A DNA stretch of 64,000 nucleotides, taken from contig NZ_BMEU01000002.1 in assembly GCF_014637085.1 (NCBI RefSeq), positions 124,001 through 188,000 of the forward strand, written 5' to 3'. Below the pieces are notes generated by a model. It searched no databases and was not told the origin of the DNA. It saw only the letters and a list, made by a program, of their open reading frames with translations. Source of the stretch: Comamonas phosphati. GTDB lineage: Bacteria; Pseudomonadota; Gammaproteobacteria; Burkholderiales; Burkholderiaceae_C. Position numbers and translations under genes: made by a program. This document shows, in pieces, positions 1 through 9,934 of the stretch. Every line of letters starts with the position of its first letter. The stretch's first letter is position 1.

Positions 1-385
1 CGGCAGCGCCCTGCCCAACCCCGGCCCCATGAGCCTGGGCGCCGTGCTGCGCCTGCCGGACGGTGCCCGGCACACGCTGTCGCGCAATCTGCGCCGCAGC
101 GGCTGCAACAACGAAGCCGAGCTGCTGGCCCTGATCGCCGCCCTGCGCGAAGCCCAGGCCCTGGGCGTGCACCACATCACGCTGCGCACCGACAGCAGCG
201 TGCTCGTCGAGCAGCTGGGCGGACCCGGCCCCAGGCCTACCCGCCCCATCCTGCGCCTGGAGCCCCTGTTTGCCCAGGCGCGCCGCCTGATGGGCGAATT
301 CGAGGAAATCCGGCTGCAGTGGATTCCGCGCCACCGCAACCAGGAAGCCGACACGCTGGCCCGGGCCGCGCATGCCCAGCCATAA
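1..385 (+). CDS. RNase H-like ribonuclease HI family protein, 5' end outside window
   Basis: The reading frame is open from the left edge, and base 1 is the last base of a probable Asp codon preceding GSALPNPGP. That matches the first catalytic strand of RNase HI (DGS..NPG), so the start lies upstream of the window and the Met at base 29 is internal. Further acidic residues match the D-E-D-D set: Glu in NNEAELLAL, Asp in LRTDSS and Asp in NQEADTLA. The family hydrolyses RNA in RNA:DNA hybrids. The protein looks like the short stand-alone RNase HI-like type rather than canonical RnhA, which usually ends differently. The next gene starts about 110 bases downstream in the same direction. Confidence 0.8.
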   Translation, partial: GSALPNPGPMSLGAVLRLPDGARHTLSRNLRRSGCNNEAELLALIAALREAQALGVHHITLRTDSSVLVEQLGGPGPRPTRPILRLEPLFAQARRLMGEFEEIRLQWIPRHRNQEADTLARAAHAQP

Positions 386-492
386 GAACGTGTTCAACGC
401 CCCGGCAAGGCTGGCTCCAGGCTTTATGTGATTGAATAGGGCATGCTGTTTTTGCGCAGCCGCCGCCCTGCGCGCCGTTGCGTGCCCTGCCT

Positions 493-1869
493 ATGAGTTT
501 GCTCCAGAGCCTGTTGATGATCGCGGCACTGATTCTTGCCAGTGCCTTTTTTTCCGTGGCCGAAATCTCCATGGCCGCCTCGCGCCGCCTGCGCCTGCGG
601 CAGATGGTCGAAGACGGAGAGCCGCGCGCCGAGCTGGTCATGAAGATGCAGGCCCAGCCCGGCGAATATTTCACGGTCACGCAGATCGGCCTCAATGCCG
701 TCGCCATCCTCGGCGGCGTCGTGGGCGAAGGAGCCCTCACCCCTTTCCTGACCCAGTTGCTGAGCCTGTGGTTCAGCGAGAGCCGCTCGCAGACGGTGGG
801 CTTTCTGCTGTCCTTCATCACCATCACCTCGCTCTTCATCCTCTTTGCCGACCTGCTGCCCAAGCGCCTGTCCATGGCCCAGCCCGAGCGCCTGGCCGTG
901 CGCGTGCTGCGCCCCATGCTCTGGTGCATGGCCGTGCTCAAGCCGCTGGTCTGGTGCTTCAACAAGCTGGCCGATGCCACGGCCCGGCTGCTGGGCATGC
1001 CCACGGTGCGCGACGACCGCATCACGCACGAGGACATCCTGGCCATGACCGAGGCCGGCACCAAGGCCGGTGTGCTGGCCGCGCAGGAACAGCAGGTCAT
1101 CGCCAACCTGTTCGAGCTGGACTCGCGCACCGTGGCTTCGGCCATGACGCAGCGCGACCGCATCGCCTTCTTCTACCGCGACGACCCCGACGAGGTGATC
1201 CGCGCGCGCATTGCCGAGGAACCGTTCTCCACCTATCCGGTCTGCGACGGCGATATCGACCATGTGGTCGGCTATGTCGACGCCAAGGACCTGTTCCAGC
1301 GCTCGCTCAACAACCAGCCGCTGTCGCTGACCCACGAATCGCTGATCCGCAAGGTGCTGATCGTGCCCGACCGCCTGACGCTGGCCGAGGTGCTGGAGCA
1401 GTTCCGCCTGGTGCACGAGGACTTTGCCGTCATCGTCAACGAATACAGCCTGGTCGTCGGCGTCGTGACCCTCAACGATGTGATGAGCACCGTCATGGGC
1501 GATCTCGTGACCGGCTCCGACGACGAGGAACAGATCGTGCGCCGCGACGAGAACTCCTGGCTGATCGACGGCGTCACGCCGGTGGAAGACGTGATGCGCG
1601 TGCTGCAGCTGGGCGACATGCCGCACGACGACGAGTACGAGACCCTGGCCGGCTTTCTCATGGTCATGCTGCGCCGCGTGCCGCGCCGCACCGATGCCGT
1701 GAACTGGGGCGGCTACCAATTCGAGGTGCTGGACGTGGACAGCTACCGCATCGACCAGGTCATGGTCACGCGCCTGCCCGATCCTGCCGAGGCCCATGCA
1801 GCAGCCAGGGCGCATGACGGGCTGGCGCAGTTGCCTGGCAGCAATGCCGGCAGCGAAAAGCGCTCATGA
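493..1869 (+). CDS. CNNM/CorC-type membrane protein with CBS pair (HlyC/CorC family)
   Basis: 458 residues from the ATG at 493; a TTG five codons upstream is the alternative start. The N-terminal DUF21/CNNM domain (about 1-190) holds four hydrophobic segments, beginning with LLMIAALILASAFFSVAE. It is followed by a CBS-domain pair (about 205-345, containing GYVDAKDL and VVGVVTLNDVM) and a C-terminal CorC_HlyC domain (about 355-435). Related proteins are implicated in Mg2+/Co2+ homeostasis or efflux, but the substrate here cannot be read from sequence. The length is normal for the family. It is co-directional with the RNase H-like gene and followed by a repeat-rich 110-base gap. Confidence 0.9.
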   Translation: MSLLQSLLMIAALILASAFFSVAEISMAASRRLRLRQMVEDGEPRAELVMKMQAQPGEYFTVTQIGLNAVAILGGVVGEGALTPFLTQLLSLWFSESRSQTVGFLLSFITITSLFILFADLLPKRLSMAQPERLAVRVLRPMLWCMAVLKPLVWCFNKLADATARLLGMPTVRDDRITHEDILAMTEAGTKAGVLAAQEQQVIANLFELDSRTVASAMTQRDRIAFFYRDDPDEVIRARIAEEPFSTYPVCDGDIDHVVGYVDAKDLFQRSLNNQPLSLTHESLIRKVLIVPDRLTLAEVLEQFRLVHEDFAVIVNEYSLVVGVVTLNDVMSTVMGDLVTGSDDEEQIVRRDENSWLIDGVTPVEDVMRVLQLGDMPHDDEYETLAGFLMVMLRRVPRRTDAVNWGGYQFEVLDVDSYRIDQVMVTRLPDPAEAHAAARAHDGLAQLPGSNAGSEKRS

Positions 1870-1981
1870 AATCAAAGCAGCTGGCGCTTTATTCTCAAGA
1901 AATTCAGCAGGTTTTCATCTCAAGATCAAGAAAAGGCAGGCGCATGACGCTTTCTTTTTCATAGCATCCAATGCGGATACC
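1870..1981. repeat. Probable copy of a dispersed intergenic element (TAGC/GCGCTT type)
   Basis: This AT-richer gap separates two convergent genes. It contains CAGCTGGCGCTTTATTCTC and, near its right end, TTTTTCATAGCATCC. It resembles the other intergenic stretches at 28155-28212 and 31938-32025 in carrying GCGCTT or TAGC-type words beside A/T runs. The similarity is loose and the boundaries are uncertain. No terminator with a clean T tract is seen. Confidence 0.3.
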
Positions 1982-2635
1982 CTAGCCGTGCGCGACCTGC
2001 ATGGTGCCCGGCTCCTCCACCAGCCAGCGGCGCTGGGCGCCGAAGACCGCATTCGGGTACTGGGGCTGGCCGCGGCTGCCGTTGTAGCGGCCCAGCGCCA
2101 TATAGGCATCGCCCCTCTCGCGATCGAGATAGTGGCGCAGGATCACGCAGCCGAAGCGCAGATTGGTCTGCATGTGGAACAGCTTGCCCGCATCGCCGTC
2201 GCCGAGCAGGCGCATCCAGAACGGCATGATCTGCATATAGCCGCGCGCGCCCACGCTGGAGATCGCATATTTGCGGAAACCGCTTTCCACCTGGATCAGG
2301 CCCATGACCATGGACACCTCCAGGCCCGCGCGCTTGGACTCGTACCAGACGGTCTGCAGGAAATCGCGCCGCACCTGCGCGTCGGGCTTGCGCTTGGCCA
2401 GGCGCTCGTTGCAGACCACCAGCCAGCGCAGATAGCGCAGGCGCGATTCGGTGGAGGCGAACTCCAGCTCCGGCGGCGCCTGGCCCACGACGGCGGCGCT
2501 CAGCGCCGTGCGCACGGAATCGGCCAGCGGCTCCTCGAGCTGGCCGCCGGCCCAGGCCGCCTGCGGCAGCAGCCCTGCAACCGACGGTGCCAGCAGCGAA
2601 GCGGCAGCGGTCAGGCAGGAGCGGCGGCTGAGCAT
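1982..2635 (-). CDS. Lytic transglycosylase (SLT domain), exported
   Basis: 217 residues. The N-terminus has twin arginines (MLSRRSC) followed by a hydrophobic stretch ending AAWA, so it looks like a Tat- or Sec-type signal peptide with cleavage near residue 29. The SLT core lies at about 105-200. It has the catalytic Glu in [10 protein letters not shown], then [10 protein letters not shown] and the late ALGRYNGS motif. The enzyme would cleave the MurNAc-GlcNAc bond of peptidoglycan in the periplasm with 1,6-anhydro formation. It starts two bases after the proS stop codon, so the two genes are probably co-transcribed. A tatABC cluster occurs in the same window, consistent with Tat export, though that is inference. 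Confidence 0.88.
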   Translation of the reverse strand: MLSRRSCLTAAASLLAPSVAGLLPQAAWAGGQLEEPLADSVRTALSAAVVGQAPPELEFASTESRLRYLRWLVVCNERLAKRKPDAQVRRDFLQTVWYESKRAGLEVSMVMGLIQVESGFRKYAISSVGARGYMQIMPFWMRLLGDGDAGKLFHMQTNLRFGCVILRHYLDRERGDAYMALGRYNGSRGQPQYPNAVFGAQRRWLVEEPGTMQVAHG

Positions 2636-2637
2636 GT

Positions 2638-4380
2638 TTACAGGCCCAGGCGGCTCTTGAGGTGGGCCAGCACCTCGCCGATGGCCAGCTTGGCGGCCTC
2701 GGTGTCGCGGCGGTGCTGGTATTCCACGATGCCTTCCTTGAGGCCGCGCTCGCCCAGCACCACGCGGTGCGGCACGCCGATCAGCTCCCAGTCGGCAAAC
2801 ATGGCGCCGGGGCGTTCGCCGCGGTCGTCCAGGATCACGTCCACGCCCAGCGCCAGCAGTTCGCCGTAGAGCTTCTCGGCCTCGGCCTTGACCAGATCGC
2901 TGCGGTCCATGCCGATGGGACAGACCACCACGGTGAACGGCGCAATCGCGTCGGGCCAGATGATGCCGCGCTCGTCATGGCTTTGCTCAATGGCGGCGGC
3001 CGGCAGGCGCGTCACGCCGATGCCGTAGCAGCCCATCTCGAACTCGGTGGGCTTGCCGTTCTCGGCCAGGAAGGTGGCCTTCATGGCCTTGGAGTACTTG
3101 GTGCCCAGGTAGAACACGTGGCCGATCTCGATGCCGCGCTCGATGACCAGTTCGCCCTGGCCGTCGGGCGACCTGTCGCCGGCCACCACATTGCGCAGGT
3201 CGGCCACCCGTTCGGGCTCGGGCAGGTCGCGGCCGAAATTCACGCCGGTAATGTGGAAATCCGCTTCGTTGGCGCCGCAGACCCAGTCGGCCATCACGGC
3301 CACTTCGCGGTCCACCACCAGTTTCACGGGCTTCTTCAGCTTGACCGGGCCCAGGTAGCCGGGCTGGCAGCCGAAGTGCTCCTCGATCTCGGCCACGGTG
3401 GCGAAGCGGAAGTTGGCCAGGCCGTCGACCTTGCCCACCTTGATCTCGTTCATCTCGTGGTCGCCGCGCAGCAGCAGCAGCCAGACCTGGGTCTTGACGA
3501 TTTCACCGGCCTCGTTGGTTTCGTCGGTAGCCAGCACCAGCGACTTCACGGTCTGCGCCAGCGGCAGGCCCAGTTGCCGGGCCACGGATTCGCAGGTGCT
3601 GTTGCCGGGCGTGGCCACCTTGGCCATGGCCTGGGCGGCCGCGGGACGGGGGCCGGCGGGCGCCAGGCTTTCGGCCTTCTCGATATTGGCCGCGTAGTCG
3701 CTCTGGGGGCAATAGACGATGGCGTCCTCGCCCGTGGAGGCGATCACCTGGAACTCTTCGCTCAGATCGCCGCCGATGGCGCCGCTGTCGGCGCGCACGG
3801 CGCGGTACTGCAGGCCGAAGCGGTCGAAGATGCGCTTGTAGGCCTCGCGCATGGTCTGGTAGCTGATCTGGGCGGCATCGCGGTCCTTGTCGAAGGAGTA
3901 GGCGTCCTTCATGATGAACTCGCGCCCGCGCATCAGGCCAAAGCGCGGGCGGCGCTCGTCGCGGAATTTGGTCTGGATCTGGTAGAGGTTCTTGGGCAGC
4001 TGCTTGTAGCTCTTGAGCTCCTGGCGCGCGATGTCCGTCACCACTTCCTCGCTGGTGGGCTGGATCACGAAGTCGCGCTCATGGCGGTCCTGGATGCGCA
4101 GCAGCTCGGGGCCCATCTTGTCGAAGCGGCCCGTTTCCTGCCACAGCTCGGCCGGCTGCACCACGGGCATGGTCACCTCGATGGCACCGGCACGGTTCAT
4201 TTCCTCGCGCACGATGGCCTCGACCTTGCGGATCACGCGCAGTCCCATGGGCATGTAGTTGTAGATGCCGGCCCCCAGCTTCTTGATCATGCCGGCCCGC
4301 GTCATGAGCTTGTGGCTGACCACTTCGGCATCCGCCGGAGCTTCCTTCAGGGTGGAAATGAGAAATTGGGAGGCTTTCAT
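2638..4380 (-). CDS. proS: Proline--tRNA ligase (bacterial type with YbaK-like editing domain)
   Basis: 580 residues, typical for the bacterial long form. The class II catalytic core starts with [15 protein letters not shown]. Motif 2 is seen as [17 protein letters not shown] (about 138-155) and motif 3 as [16 protein letters not shown] (about 445). An inserted editing domain of the YbaK/ProX type (about 225-385) hydrolyses mis-charged Ala-tRNAPro. A C-terminal anticodon-binding domain follows. It charges tRNAPro in the cytoplasm, and a tRNA-Pro gene lies at 9710 in this window. It is divergent from rppH with a 105-base shared upstream region, and the transglycosylase gene follows after two bases. 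Confidence 0.98.
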   Translation of the reverse strand: MKASQFLISTLKEAPADAEVVSHKLMTRAGMIKKLGAGIYNYMPMGLRVIRKVEAIVREEMNRAGAIEVTMPVVQPAELWQETGRFDKMGPELLRIQDRHERDFVIQPTSEEVVTDIARQELKSYKQLPKNLYQIQTKFRDERRPRFGLMRGREFIMKDAYSFDKDRDAAQISYQTMREAYKRIFDRFGLQYRAVRADSGAIGGDLSEEFQVIASTGEDAIVYCPQSDYAANIEKAESLAPAGPRPAAAQAMAKVATPGNSTCESVARQLGLPLAQTVKSLVLATDETNEAGEIVKTQVWLLLLRGDHEMNEIKVGKVDGLANFRFATVAEIEEHFGCQPGYLGPVKLKKPVKLVVDREVAVMADWVCGANEADFHITGVNFGRDLPEPERVADLRNVVAGDRSPDGQGELVIERGIEIGHVFYLGTKYSKAMKATFLAENGKPTEFEMGCYGIGVTRLPAAAIEQSHDERGIIWPDAIAPFTVVVCPIGMDRSDLVKAEAEKLYGELLALGVDVILDDRGERPGAMFADWELIGVPHRVVLGERGLKEGIVEYQHRRDTEAAKLAIGEVLAHLKSRLGL

Positions 4381-4427
4381 GGAACTTGCAATAAAGCGGT
4401 AACAAAGCTGAAATGGCCATGGCCCGC

Positions 4428-4455
4428 TTGCCGATCACAAGGGGCCATGCATAAT
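4428..4455 (+). promoter_or_regulatory. Candidate sigma70 promoter for rppH
   Basis: TTGCCG (4428-4433) and CATAAT (4450-4455) are separated by 16 bases and end 30 bases before the rppH ATG. The -35 matches consensus at four positions and the -10 at five. The site lies in the proS/rppH divergent region. This is a pattern match only. Confidence 0.4.
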
Positions 4456-4485
4456 GAACACAATTCAAAAAATTGGGGTTCGATT

Positions 4486-5208
4486 ATGCTTGACCGGGAC
4501 GGATTCCGCCCGAACGTCGGCATCATCCTGCTCAACCAAAGAAACCAGGTGTTCTGGGGAAAACGCATCCGCACCCACAGCTGGCAGTTTCCGCAAGGTG
4601 GCATTGACCGGGGAGAGACGCCCGAGCAGGCCATGTTCCGGGAGCTGCATGAGGAAGTGGGGCTGAAGCCCAACCACGTTCGCGTGGTTGCCCGCACCCG
4701 GGACTGGTTGCGCTACGAGGTGCCGGACCGGTATATCCGCCGCGACGCGCGCGGGCATTACAAAGGCCAGAAGCAGATATGGTTTCTGCTTCAATTGGTC
4801 GGCCATGACTGGGATTTGAACCTGCGTGCCACCAACCATCCCGAGTTCGACGCCTGGCGTTGGAACGAGTACTGGGTGCCGCTGGACGTGGTCGTCGAAT
4901 TCAAACGCGGCGTCTACGAGATGGCGCTGACCGAGCTTGCACGCTTTTTACCGCGCGGCGAGCAGCAGCGCAACCGCTATCTGCGCAGCGGCATGCGTCC
5001 GCGCGAGCTGGAAGCCGGGGCCAATGCGTCTACCACGCCGCAGCCCCACCATGCGCCGGTCATGCATCCGGCCAGAACCGGCAGTTTCCGCATGAACCCC
5101 GGCATGGAGTTGCCCCCTGGCGCCAGCTTCGACCCGGACCCTCAGTCCGGACAGAGCGAACCGGACAACGACTCCTCCAGAAGCAGGAGCACCAGGCACC
5201 TGCAGTGA
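4486..5208 (+). CDS. rppH: RNA pyrophosphohydrolase
   Basis: 240 residues from the ATG at 4486. The start is set by the conserved N-terminus [17 protein letters not shown]. The Nudix box runs from about residue 38 to 60 (GGIDRGE...RELHEEVGL). WQFPQGGI and the conserved aromatic tract IWFLLQLV identify the RppH/NudH subgroup. The enzyme removes pyrophosphate from the 5' end of triphosphorylated mRNA and so starts RNase E-dependent decay. E. coli RppH has about 176 residues. The extra 60-65 residues here form a Pro/Ser/Gly/Asp-rich, probably disordered tail, common in this bacterial group. A strong hairpin terminator follows the stop at once. Confidence 0.96.
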   Translation: MLDRDGFRPNVGIILLNQRNQVFWGKRIRTHSWQFPQGGIDRGETPEQAMFRELHEEVGLKPNHVRVVARTRDWLRYEVPDRYIRRDARGHYKGQKQIWFLLQLVGHDWDLNLRATNHPEFDAWRWNEYWVPLDVVVEFKRGVYEMALTELARFLPRGEQQRNRYLRSGMRPRELEAGANASTTPQPHHAPVMHPARTGSFRMNPGMELPPGASFDPDPQSGQSEPDNDSSRSRSTRHLQ

Positions 5209-5211
5209 ATG

Positions 5212-5249
5212 AAAAAAGCCGTGGCGAAATTCTCGCCACGGCTTTTTTT
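5212..5249. terminator. Bidirectional Rho-independent terminator between rppH and proB
   Basis: A 10-bp stem GCCGTGGCGA / TCGCCACGGC (5218-5227 and 5233-5242) has a 5-base loop. It is flanked by six A on the left and seven T on the right, so it can end transcription from both sides. It lies three bases after the rppH stop and 130 bases past the proB stop. Confidence 0.88.
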
Positions 5250-5336
5250 ATTGCCGCCAGGCCGCCCCAAGGCAATAACGCCCCTCCGGGGGCAGCGGCC
5301 ACACGCAGTGGGCAAGCGTGGGGGCACTTTGAACCT
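5250..5336 (-). repeat. Intergenic repeat family 1, copy 1
   Basis: Read on the minus strand (downstream of proB), this segment contains CCCCCACGCTTGCCCACT, then TGTGGCCGCTG, then TTATTGCCTTGGGGCGGCC and GGCGGCAATAAAAAAA. The same words occur in the same order and orientation at 21970-22052, downstream of the dciA-like gene. The copies differ mainly in a short middle segment. The block is GC-rich, can fold, and ends in an A/T run. It may therefore act as part of a 3' end. Confidence 0.7.
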
Positions 5337-5379
5337 CTCAGGCGCTCGAATCGTCTGCAAGCACCATCAAGTGCCGTCC

Positions 5380-6519
5380 TCAATGGCCGGCAACCACCAT
5401 ATTGTCGCGGTGCACCATTTCCGGCCCGGCCGAATAGCCCAGCAGGCCTTCGATTTCCGCGGAGCTCTTGCGGCACAGCAGCCTGGCCTCGGCGCTGGCA
5501 TAGCTGGCAAGCCCCCGGGCCACTTCCGCGCCCTGCTCGTCCCGCACGGCAATCACTTCGCCACGCGAAAAATCGCCTTCCACGGCCATCATGCCGATGG
5601 GCAGCAGGCTCTTGCCCTCATCGCGCAGCTTGGCCACGGCGCCGGCATCCACGGTCACCGAGCCGCGCAGCTGCAGATGGTCGGCAATCCACTGCTTGCG
5701 CGCCTGCGTCTTGTGCGTGCGGGCCACCAGCAGCGTGCCTATGGATTCGCCCTTGGTGAGGCGCAGCAGCACGTCGTTCTCGCGCCCCCAGGCAATCACC
5801 GTGGAAGCACCCGAGCCCGCCGCGCGCTTGGCCGCGAGGATCTTGGTGATCATGCCGCCCTTGCCTATCGAGGAGCCTGCGCTGCCCGCCATGGTCTCCA
5901 GCTCGGGATCGCCGGCCTGGGCCACCTCGATGAAGCGGGCATCGGGATTCTTGCGTGGATCGGCGCTGTACAGGCCGCGCTGGTCGGTCAGGATCACCAG
6001 GGCATCCGCTTCCACCAGATTGGCCACCAGGGCACCCAGGGTGTCGTTGTCGCCGAACTTGATCTCATCGATGACCACGGTGTCGTTTTCATTGATGACG
6101 GGCACGACACCCAGGTCCAGCAGCGTCAGCAGCGTGGTGCGCGCGTTCAGGTAGCGCTCGCGGTCGGCCAGGTCGCCGTGGGTGAGCAGCACCTGGGCGC
6201 TGGCCACGCCTTCCTCGCGCAGCTTGGTCTCGTACATCTGGGCCAGGCCCATCTGCCCCACGGCCGCGGCAGCCTGCAGCTCGTGCACCTCGGTAGGGCG
6301 CGTGCTCCAGCCCAGGCGCTTCATGCCTTCGGCGATGGCGCCGCTGGAGACCATGATGACTTCACGGCGCACGCCGTCTTCACCGCGCACCAGGGCCGCC
6401 AACTGGCGGCTCCACTCCTGGATGGCACCTTCGTCCAGGCCGCGGCCTTCATTGGTGACGAGGCTGGAGCCCACCTTGACCACGATGCGATGCGCATCAC
6501 GCAACACGTTGGAAGACAT
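5380..6519 (-). CDS. proB: Glutamate 5-kinase
   Basis: 379 residues from the ATG at 6519 ([20 protein letters not shown]). An open extension upstream to 6696 is not conserved and was left out. The amino-acid-kinase domain (about 1-260) shows [21 protein letters not shown] and the [12 protein letters not shown] loop. A C-terminal PUA domain (about 280-370) contains GSVTVDAGA and [11 protein letters not shown]. It phosphorylates glutamate in the first step of proline synthesis. No strong ribosome-binding site precedes the ATG. It follows obgE by about 110 bases in the same direction, an order common in Burkholderiales. proA is not in the window. Confidence 0.96.
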   Translation of the reverse strand: MSSNVLRDAHRIVVKVGSSLVTNEGRGLDEGAIQEWSRQLAALVRGEDGVRREVIMVSSGAIAEGMKRLGWSTRPTEVHELQAAAAVGQMGLAQMYETKLREEGVASAQVLLTHGDLADRERYLNARTTLLTLLDLGVVPVINENDTVVIDEIKFGDNDTLGALVANLVEADALVILTDQRGLYSADPRKNPDARFIEVAQAGDPELETMAGSAGSSIGKGGMITKILAAKRAAGSGASTVIAWGRENDVLLRLTKGESIGTLLVARTHKTQARKQWIADHLQLRGSVTVDAGAVAKLRDEGKSLLPIGMMAVEGDFSRGEVIAVRDEQGAEVARGLASYASAEARLLCRKSSAEIEGLLGYSAGPEMVHRDNMVVAGH

Positions 6520-6628
6520 GAGGAATGACAATGTTTGAGGCCTCCAACGCTGACACAGAGAGTGCTGGAAGCCATGAAATTCAAATCGGAACAGCACGCT
6601 TTGCGTGCTGCCAGTCCAAGCCGTCAGC

Positions 6629-7756
<1,128 letters not shown>

Positions 7757-7870
7757 TTACAAAATCAGTGTGCACCAGACAGCCCCAGGCCACACTTTGC
7801 AGCGGTCAACCATGTTGCCGCTGCCATGAAAAAAGCGCCTCCCCCGGCGCGGGAGAGCTTTCTCAAACGA

Positions 7871-7897
7871 CAAAGCCCCGACAAGTCGGGGCTTTGT
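7871..7897 (-). terminator. Hairpin after rpmA, probable terminator or attenuator before obgE
   Basis: An 11-bp perfect stem AAAGCCCCGAC / GTCGGGGCTTT (7872-7882 and 7885-7895) has a very short loop. On the minus strand it is followed by TTTGTCG. It lies 16 bases downstream of the rpmA stop. The weak T tract suggests partial read-through into obgE. Confidence 0.6.
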
Positions 7898-7913
7898 TCA
7901 CGTCAAATACGAC

Positions 7914-8171
7914 TTAGGCAGCCGTGATGTTGACCGTATGCTTGGACAGAGCGCCCTTCACACCGAACGACACGTGGCCGTCCACCAGTGCGAACAGGGT
8001 GTGGTCCTTGCCCACGCCCACGTTTTCACCGGGGTGGAACTTGGTGCCGCGCTGGCGCACGATGATGGAACCGGCAGTCACCAGTTCGCCACCGAAAGCC
8101 TTCACACCGAGCATCTTGGGCTTGGAATCGCGCCCGTTTCGCGTAGAGCCGCCGCCTTTTTTCTGTGCCAT
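7914..8171 (-). CDS. rpmA: 50S ribosomal protein L27
   Basis: 85 residues, normal length. The N-terminus [16 protein letters not shown] is the L27 tail that reaches the peptidyl-transferase centre. [18 protein letters not shown] follows and is diagnostic. There is no N-terminal pro-sequence of the Firmicute type. It lies 18 bases downstream of rplU and is translated from the same message. Confidence 0.99.
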   Translation of the reverse strand: MAQKKGGGSTRNGRDSKPKMLGVKAFGGELVTAGSIIVRQRGTKFHPGENVGVGKDHTLFALVDGHVSFGVKGALSKHTVNITAA

Positions 8172-8189
8172 GACTTAGCTCCTCATCAA

Positions 8190-8501
8190 TTAAGCAGCAA
8201 TTGCCACGATTTGCAGTTCGGTGAACTGCTGACGGTGGCCTTGGCGTTTCTGATAGTGCTTACGACGGCGCATCTTGAAGATGTGCACCTTGTCGTGCTT
8301 GCCGTGGGCAACCACGGTTGCCTTGACAGATGCACCGGACACCAGGGGAGCGCCAACCTTGATTTCAGCGCCGTTGCCGACGGCCAAAACTTGGTCGATC
8401 ACGATTTCCTGGCCTACGTCCGCAGCAATCTGTTCTACCTTGATCTTTTCGCCAGCTGCAACGCGATACTGCTTGCCGCCGGTTTTTATGACTGCGTACA
8501 T
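8190..8501 (-). CDS. rplU: 50S ribosomal protein L21
   Basis: 103 residues from the ATG at 8501 ([14 protein letters not shown]), the standard L21 start. An upstream in-frame extension to 8651 is unrelated sequence. A GAGG ribosome-binding site sits seven bases before the ATG. The C-terminal part [17 protein letters not shown] is the typical 23S rRNA-binding segment. It is first gene of the rplU-rpmA-obgE run and divergent from ispB, as in most proteobacteria. Confidence 0.99.
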   Translation of the reverse strand: MYAVIKTGGKQYRVAAGEKIKVEQIAADVGQEIVIDQVLAVGNGAEIKVGAPLVSGASVKATVVAHGKHDKVHIFKMRRRKHYQKRQGHRQQFTELQIVAIAA

Positions 8502-8553
8502 GAAAACCTCATGAATTAAAGAGTTCTGCGAACGAATTTCCACAGAGCCGCCA

Positions 8554-8562
8554 ATTCTAGCA
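8554..8562 (-). promoter_or_regulatory. Candidate extended -10 promoter for rplU-rpmA
   Basis: On the minus strand TGCTAGAAT gives a TG-N extended -10 with hexamer TAGAAT, about 55 bases before the rplU start. No good -35 is seen at 16-18 bases. A TTGCCT lies farther upstream at 21 bases spacing. Confidence 0.35.
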
Positions 8563-8655
8563 CGCAAGCATTTTTTCTGCAGGCAAGGCCCCGCGGCGGC
8601 GGCGCCTGGGCGCCCGCCCGCACCCGGTTCGGGAAAAGCGCAACCCTGCATTTTC

Positions 8656-8661
8656 TATAAT
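8656..8661 (+). promoter_or_regulatory. -10 element (TATAAT) upstream of ispB
   Basis: A perfect TATAAT lies 27 bases before the TTG start of ispB, in the rplU/ispB divergent region. No convincing -35 hexamer is present at 16-18 bases, so an activator or an unusual -35 would be needed. Confidence 0.4.
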
Positions 8662-8688
8662 CTGCGCTCCACTTGGCGGTTCATCACC

Positions 8689-9669
8689 TTGACTACAGAA
8701 ATTTCTACACCCAATCCGCTTGCCCTGATCGCAGACGACATGCGCGAAGTGGATCGTGTCATCGCCCAGCGCCTGACGACCAGCGTTCCCCTGATTGCAC
8801 AAATTTCCCAGTACATCATTGCGGCCGGCGGCAAGCGCCTGCGCCCCGCGTTGCTGCTCATGGTCTGCAGCGCCCTGGGACATCGGGGCCACGACAAATA
8901 CATGCTGGCCGCCGTGGTGGAACTGATCCATACCGCCACCCTGCTGCATGACGACGTGGTGGACGAATCGACGCTGCGCCGGGGCCGCCCCACCGCCAAC
9001 GAAACATTCGGCAACCCCGCCAGCGTGCTGGTCGGCGATTTCCTGCATACCCGCTCCTTCCAGATGATGGTGGAAGTGGGCAGCATGCGTGTTCTGCAGA
9101 TTCTTTCGGATGCCACCAACGTGATCGCCGAAGGCGAGGTGCAACAGCTCATCAACACCCATGACGCCTCGTTGGACGAGGCCGGCTATCTGCACGTCAT
9201 CCGCTCCAAGACCGCCCAGCTCTTCGAAGCCAGCGCCCAACTGGCCGCCGTCCTGGCCGGCGCCTCGCGGGAAGTGGAGCAGGCCTGCGCCACCTACGGC
9301 CAGGCTCTGGGCACGGCCTTCCAGATCATCGACGATGTGCTGGACTACACCGGCAACGCCCAGGAGATGGGCAAGAACCTCGGTGACGATCTGCGCGAAG
9401 GCAAATGCACTTTGCCGCTCATCGCCGCCATGCAGCGCGGCACGCCGGAGCAGGCCGCCATCGTGCGCAATGCCATCGAACAGGGTTCAACGGAACAACT
9501 GGACGCCGTCGTGAGCATCGTGCAGTCCACAGGCGCACTGGACATTGCCCGCGCTGCGGCACACGGCGAGGCCCAACGCGCCATCGATGCATTAAATGCA
9601 TTACCAAGCAACGAACACACCGCAAATTTGCTACAATTGGCCTCTCAGCTTTTAGAGCGCCGCACTTGA
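8689..9669 (+). CDS. ispB: Polyprenyl (octaprenyl-type) diphosphate synthase
   Basis: 326 residues from a TTG start at 8689; no in-frame ATG precedes the conserved LALIADDMREVD region, so the TTG is the best choice. Both aspartate-rich motifs of long-chain trans-prenyl synthases are present: LHDDVVDESTLRRGRPT (first) and QIIDDVLDYTG (second). GGKRLRPALLLM is the IPP-binding region. The enzyme makes the isoprenoid side chain of ubiquinone. The chain length cannot be read from sequence. Divergence from rplU is the usual proteobacterial context. tRNA-Pro follows 40 bases after the stop. Confidence 0.95.
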   Translation: MTTEISTPNPLALIADDMREVDRVIAQRLTTSVPLIAQISQYIIAAGGKRLRPALLLMVCSALGHRGHDKYMLAAVVELIHTATLLHDDVVDESTLRRGRPTANETFGNPASVLVGDFLHTRSFQMMVEVGSMRVLQILSDATNVIAEGEVQQLINTHDASLDEAGYLHVIRSKTAQLFEASAQLAAVLAGASREVEQACATYGQALGTAFQIIDDVLDYTGNAQEMGKNLGDDLREGKCTLPLIAAMQRGTPEQAAIVRNAIEQGSTEQLDAVVSIVQSTGALDIARAAAHGEAQRAIDALNALPSNEHTANLLQLASQLLERRT

Positions 9670-9709
9670 ATCGCCAAGTGCATCAAGGCGTTCAGCCAAT
9701 AAAGCAAAA

Positions 9710-9786
9710 CGGGGTGTAGCTTAGCCTGGTAGAGCGCTACGTTCGGGACGTAGAGGCCGGAGGTTCGAATCCTCTCACCCCGACCA
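9710..9786 (+). tRNA. tRNA-Pro(CGG)
   Basis: A 77-base cloverleaf. The seven-base acceptor stem CGGGGTG / CACCCCG is perfect, and the gene encodes its own ACCA end. The D arm is TAGCTTAGCCTGGTAGAGC. The anticodon stem CTACG / CGTAG encloses loop TTCGGGA, giving anticodon CGG. The T arm is GGAGGTTCGAATCCTC. Sequence around the anticodon and T arm closely matches E. coli proK. Confidence 0.97.
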
Positions 9787-9934
9787 TTGGGTTGTTTCCC
9801 TTTCCCTTCTGCTTCCATTTCCTTGTGTCATTGCAACAACCGTGTGTTCTTGGCACACGGGGCTGGTCTGCATGCATTTCAGACAAGCCGGGATGTTAGG
9901 ATAACTCTCCTTTCCTCCGACACAAACTGGTTAC

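Noticed and set aside
2662-4485. Long open frame on the plus strand running into rppH
   Set aside because: It is the antisense of proS. Conserved RppH sequence begins at the ATG at 4486.
9850-9890. Possible sigma54 promoter (TGGCAC) before pilB
   Set aside because: The GC of the -12 element is not found at the required spacing after TGGCAC.
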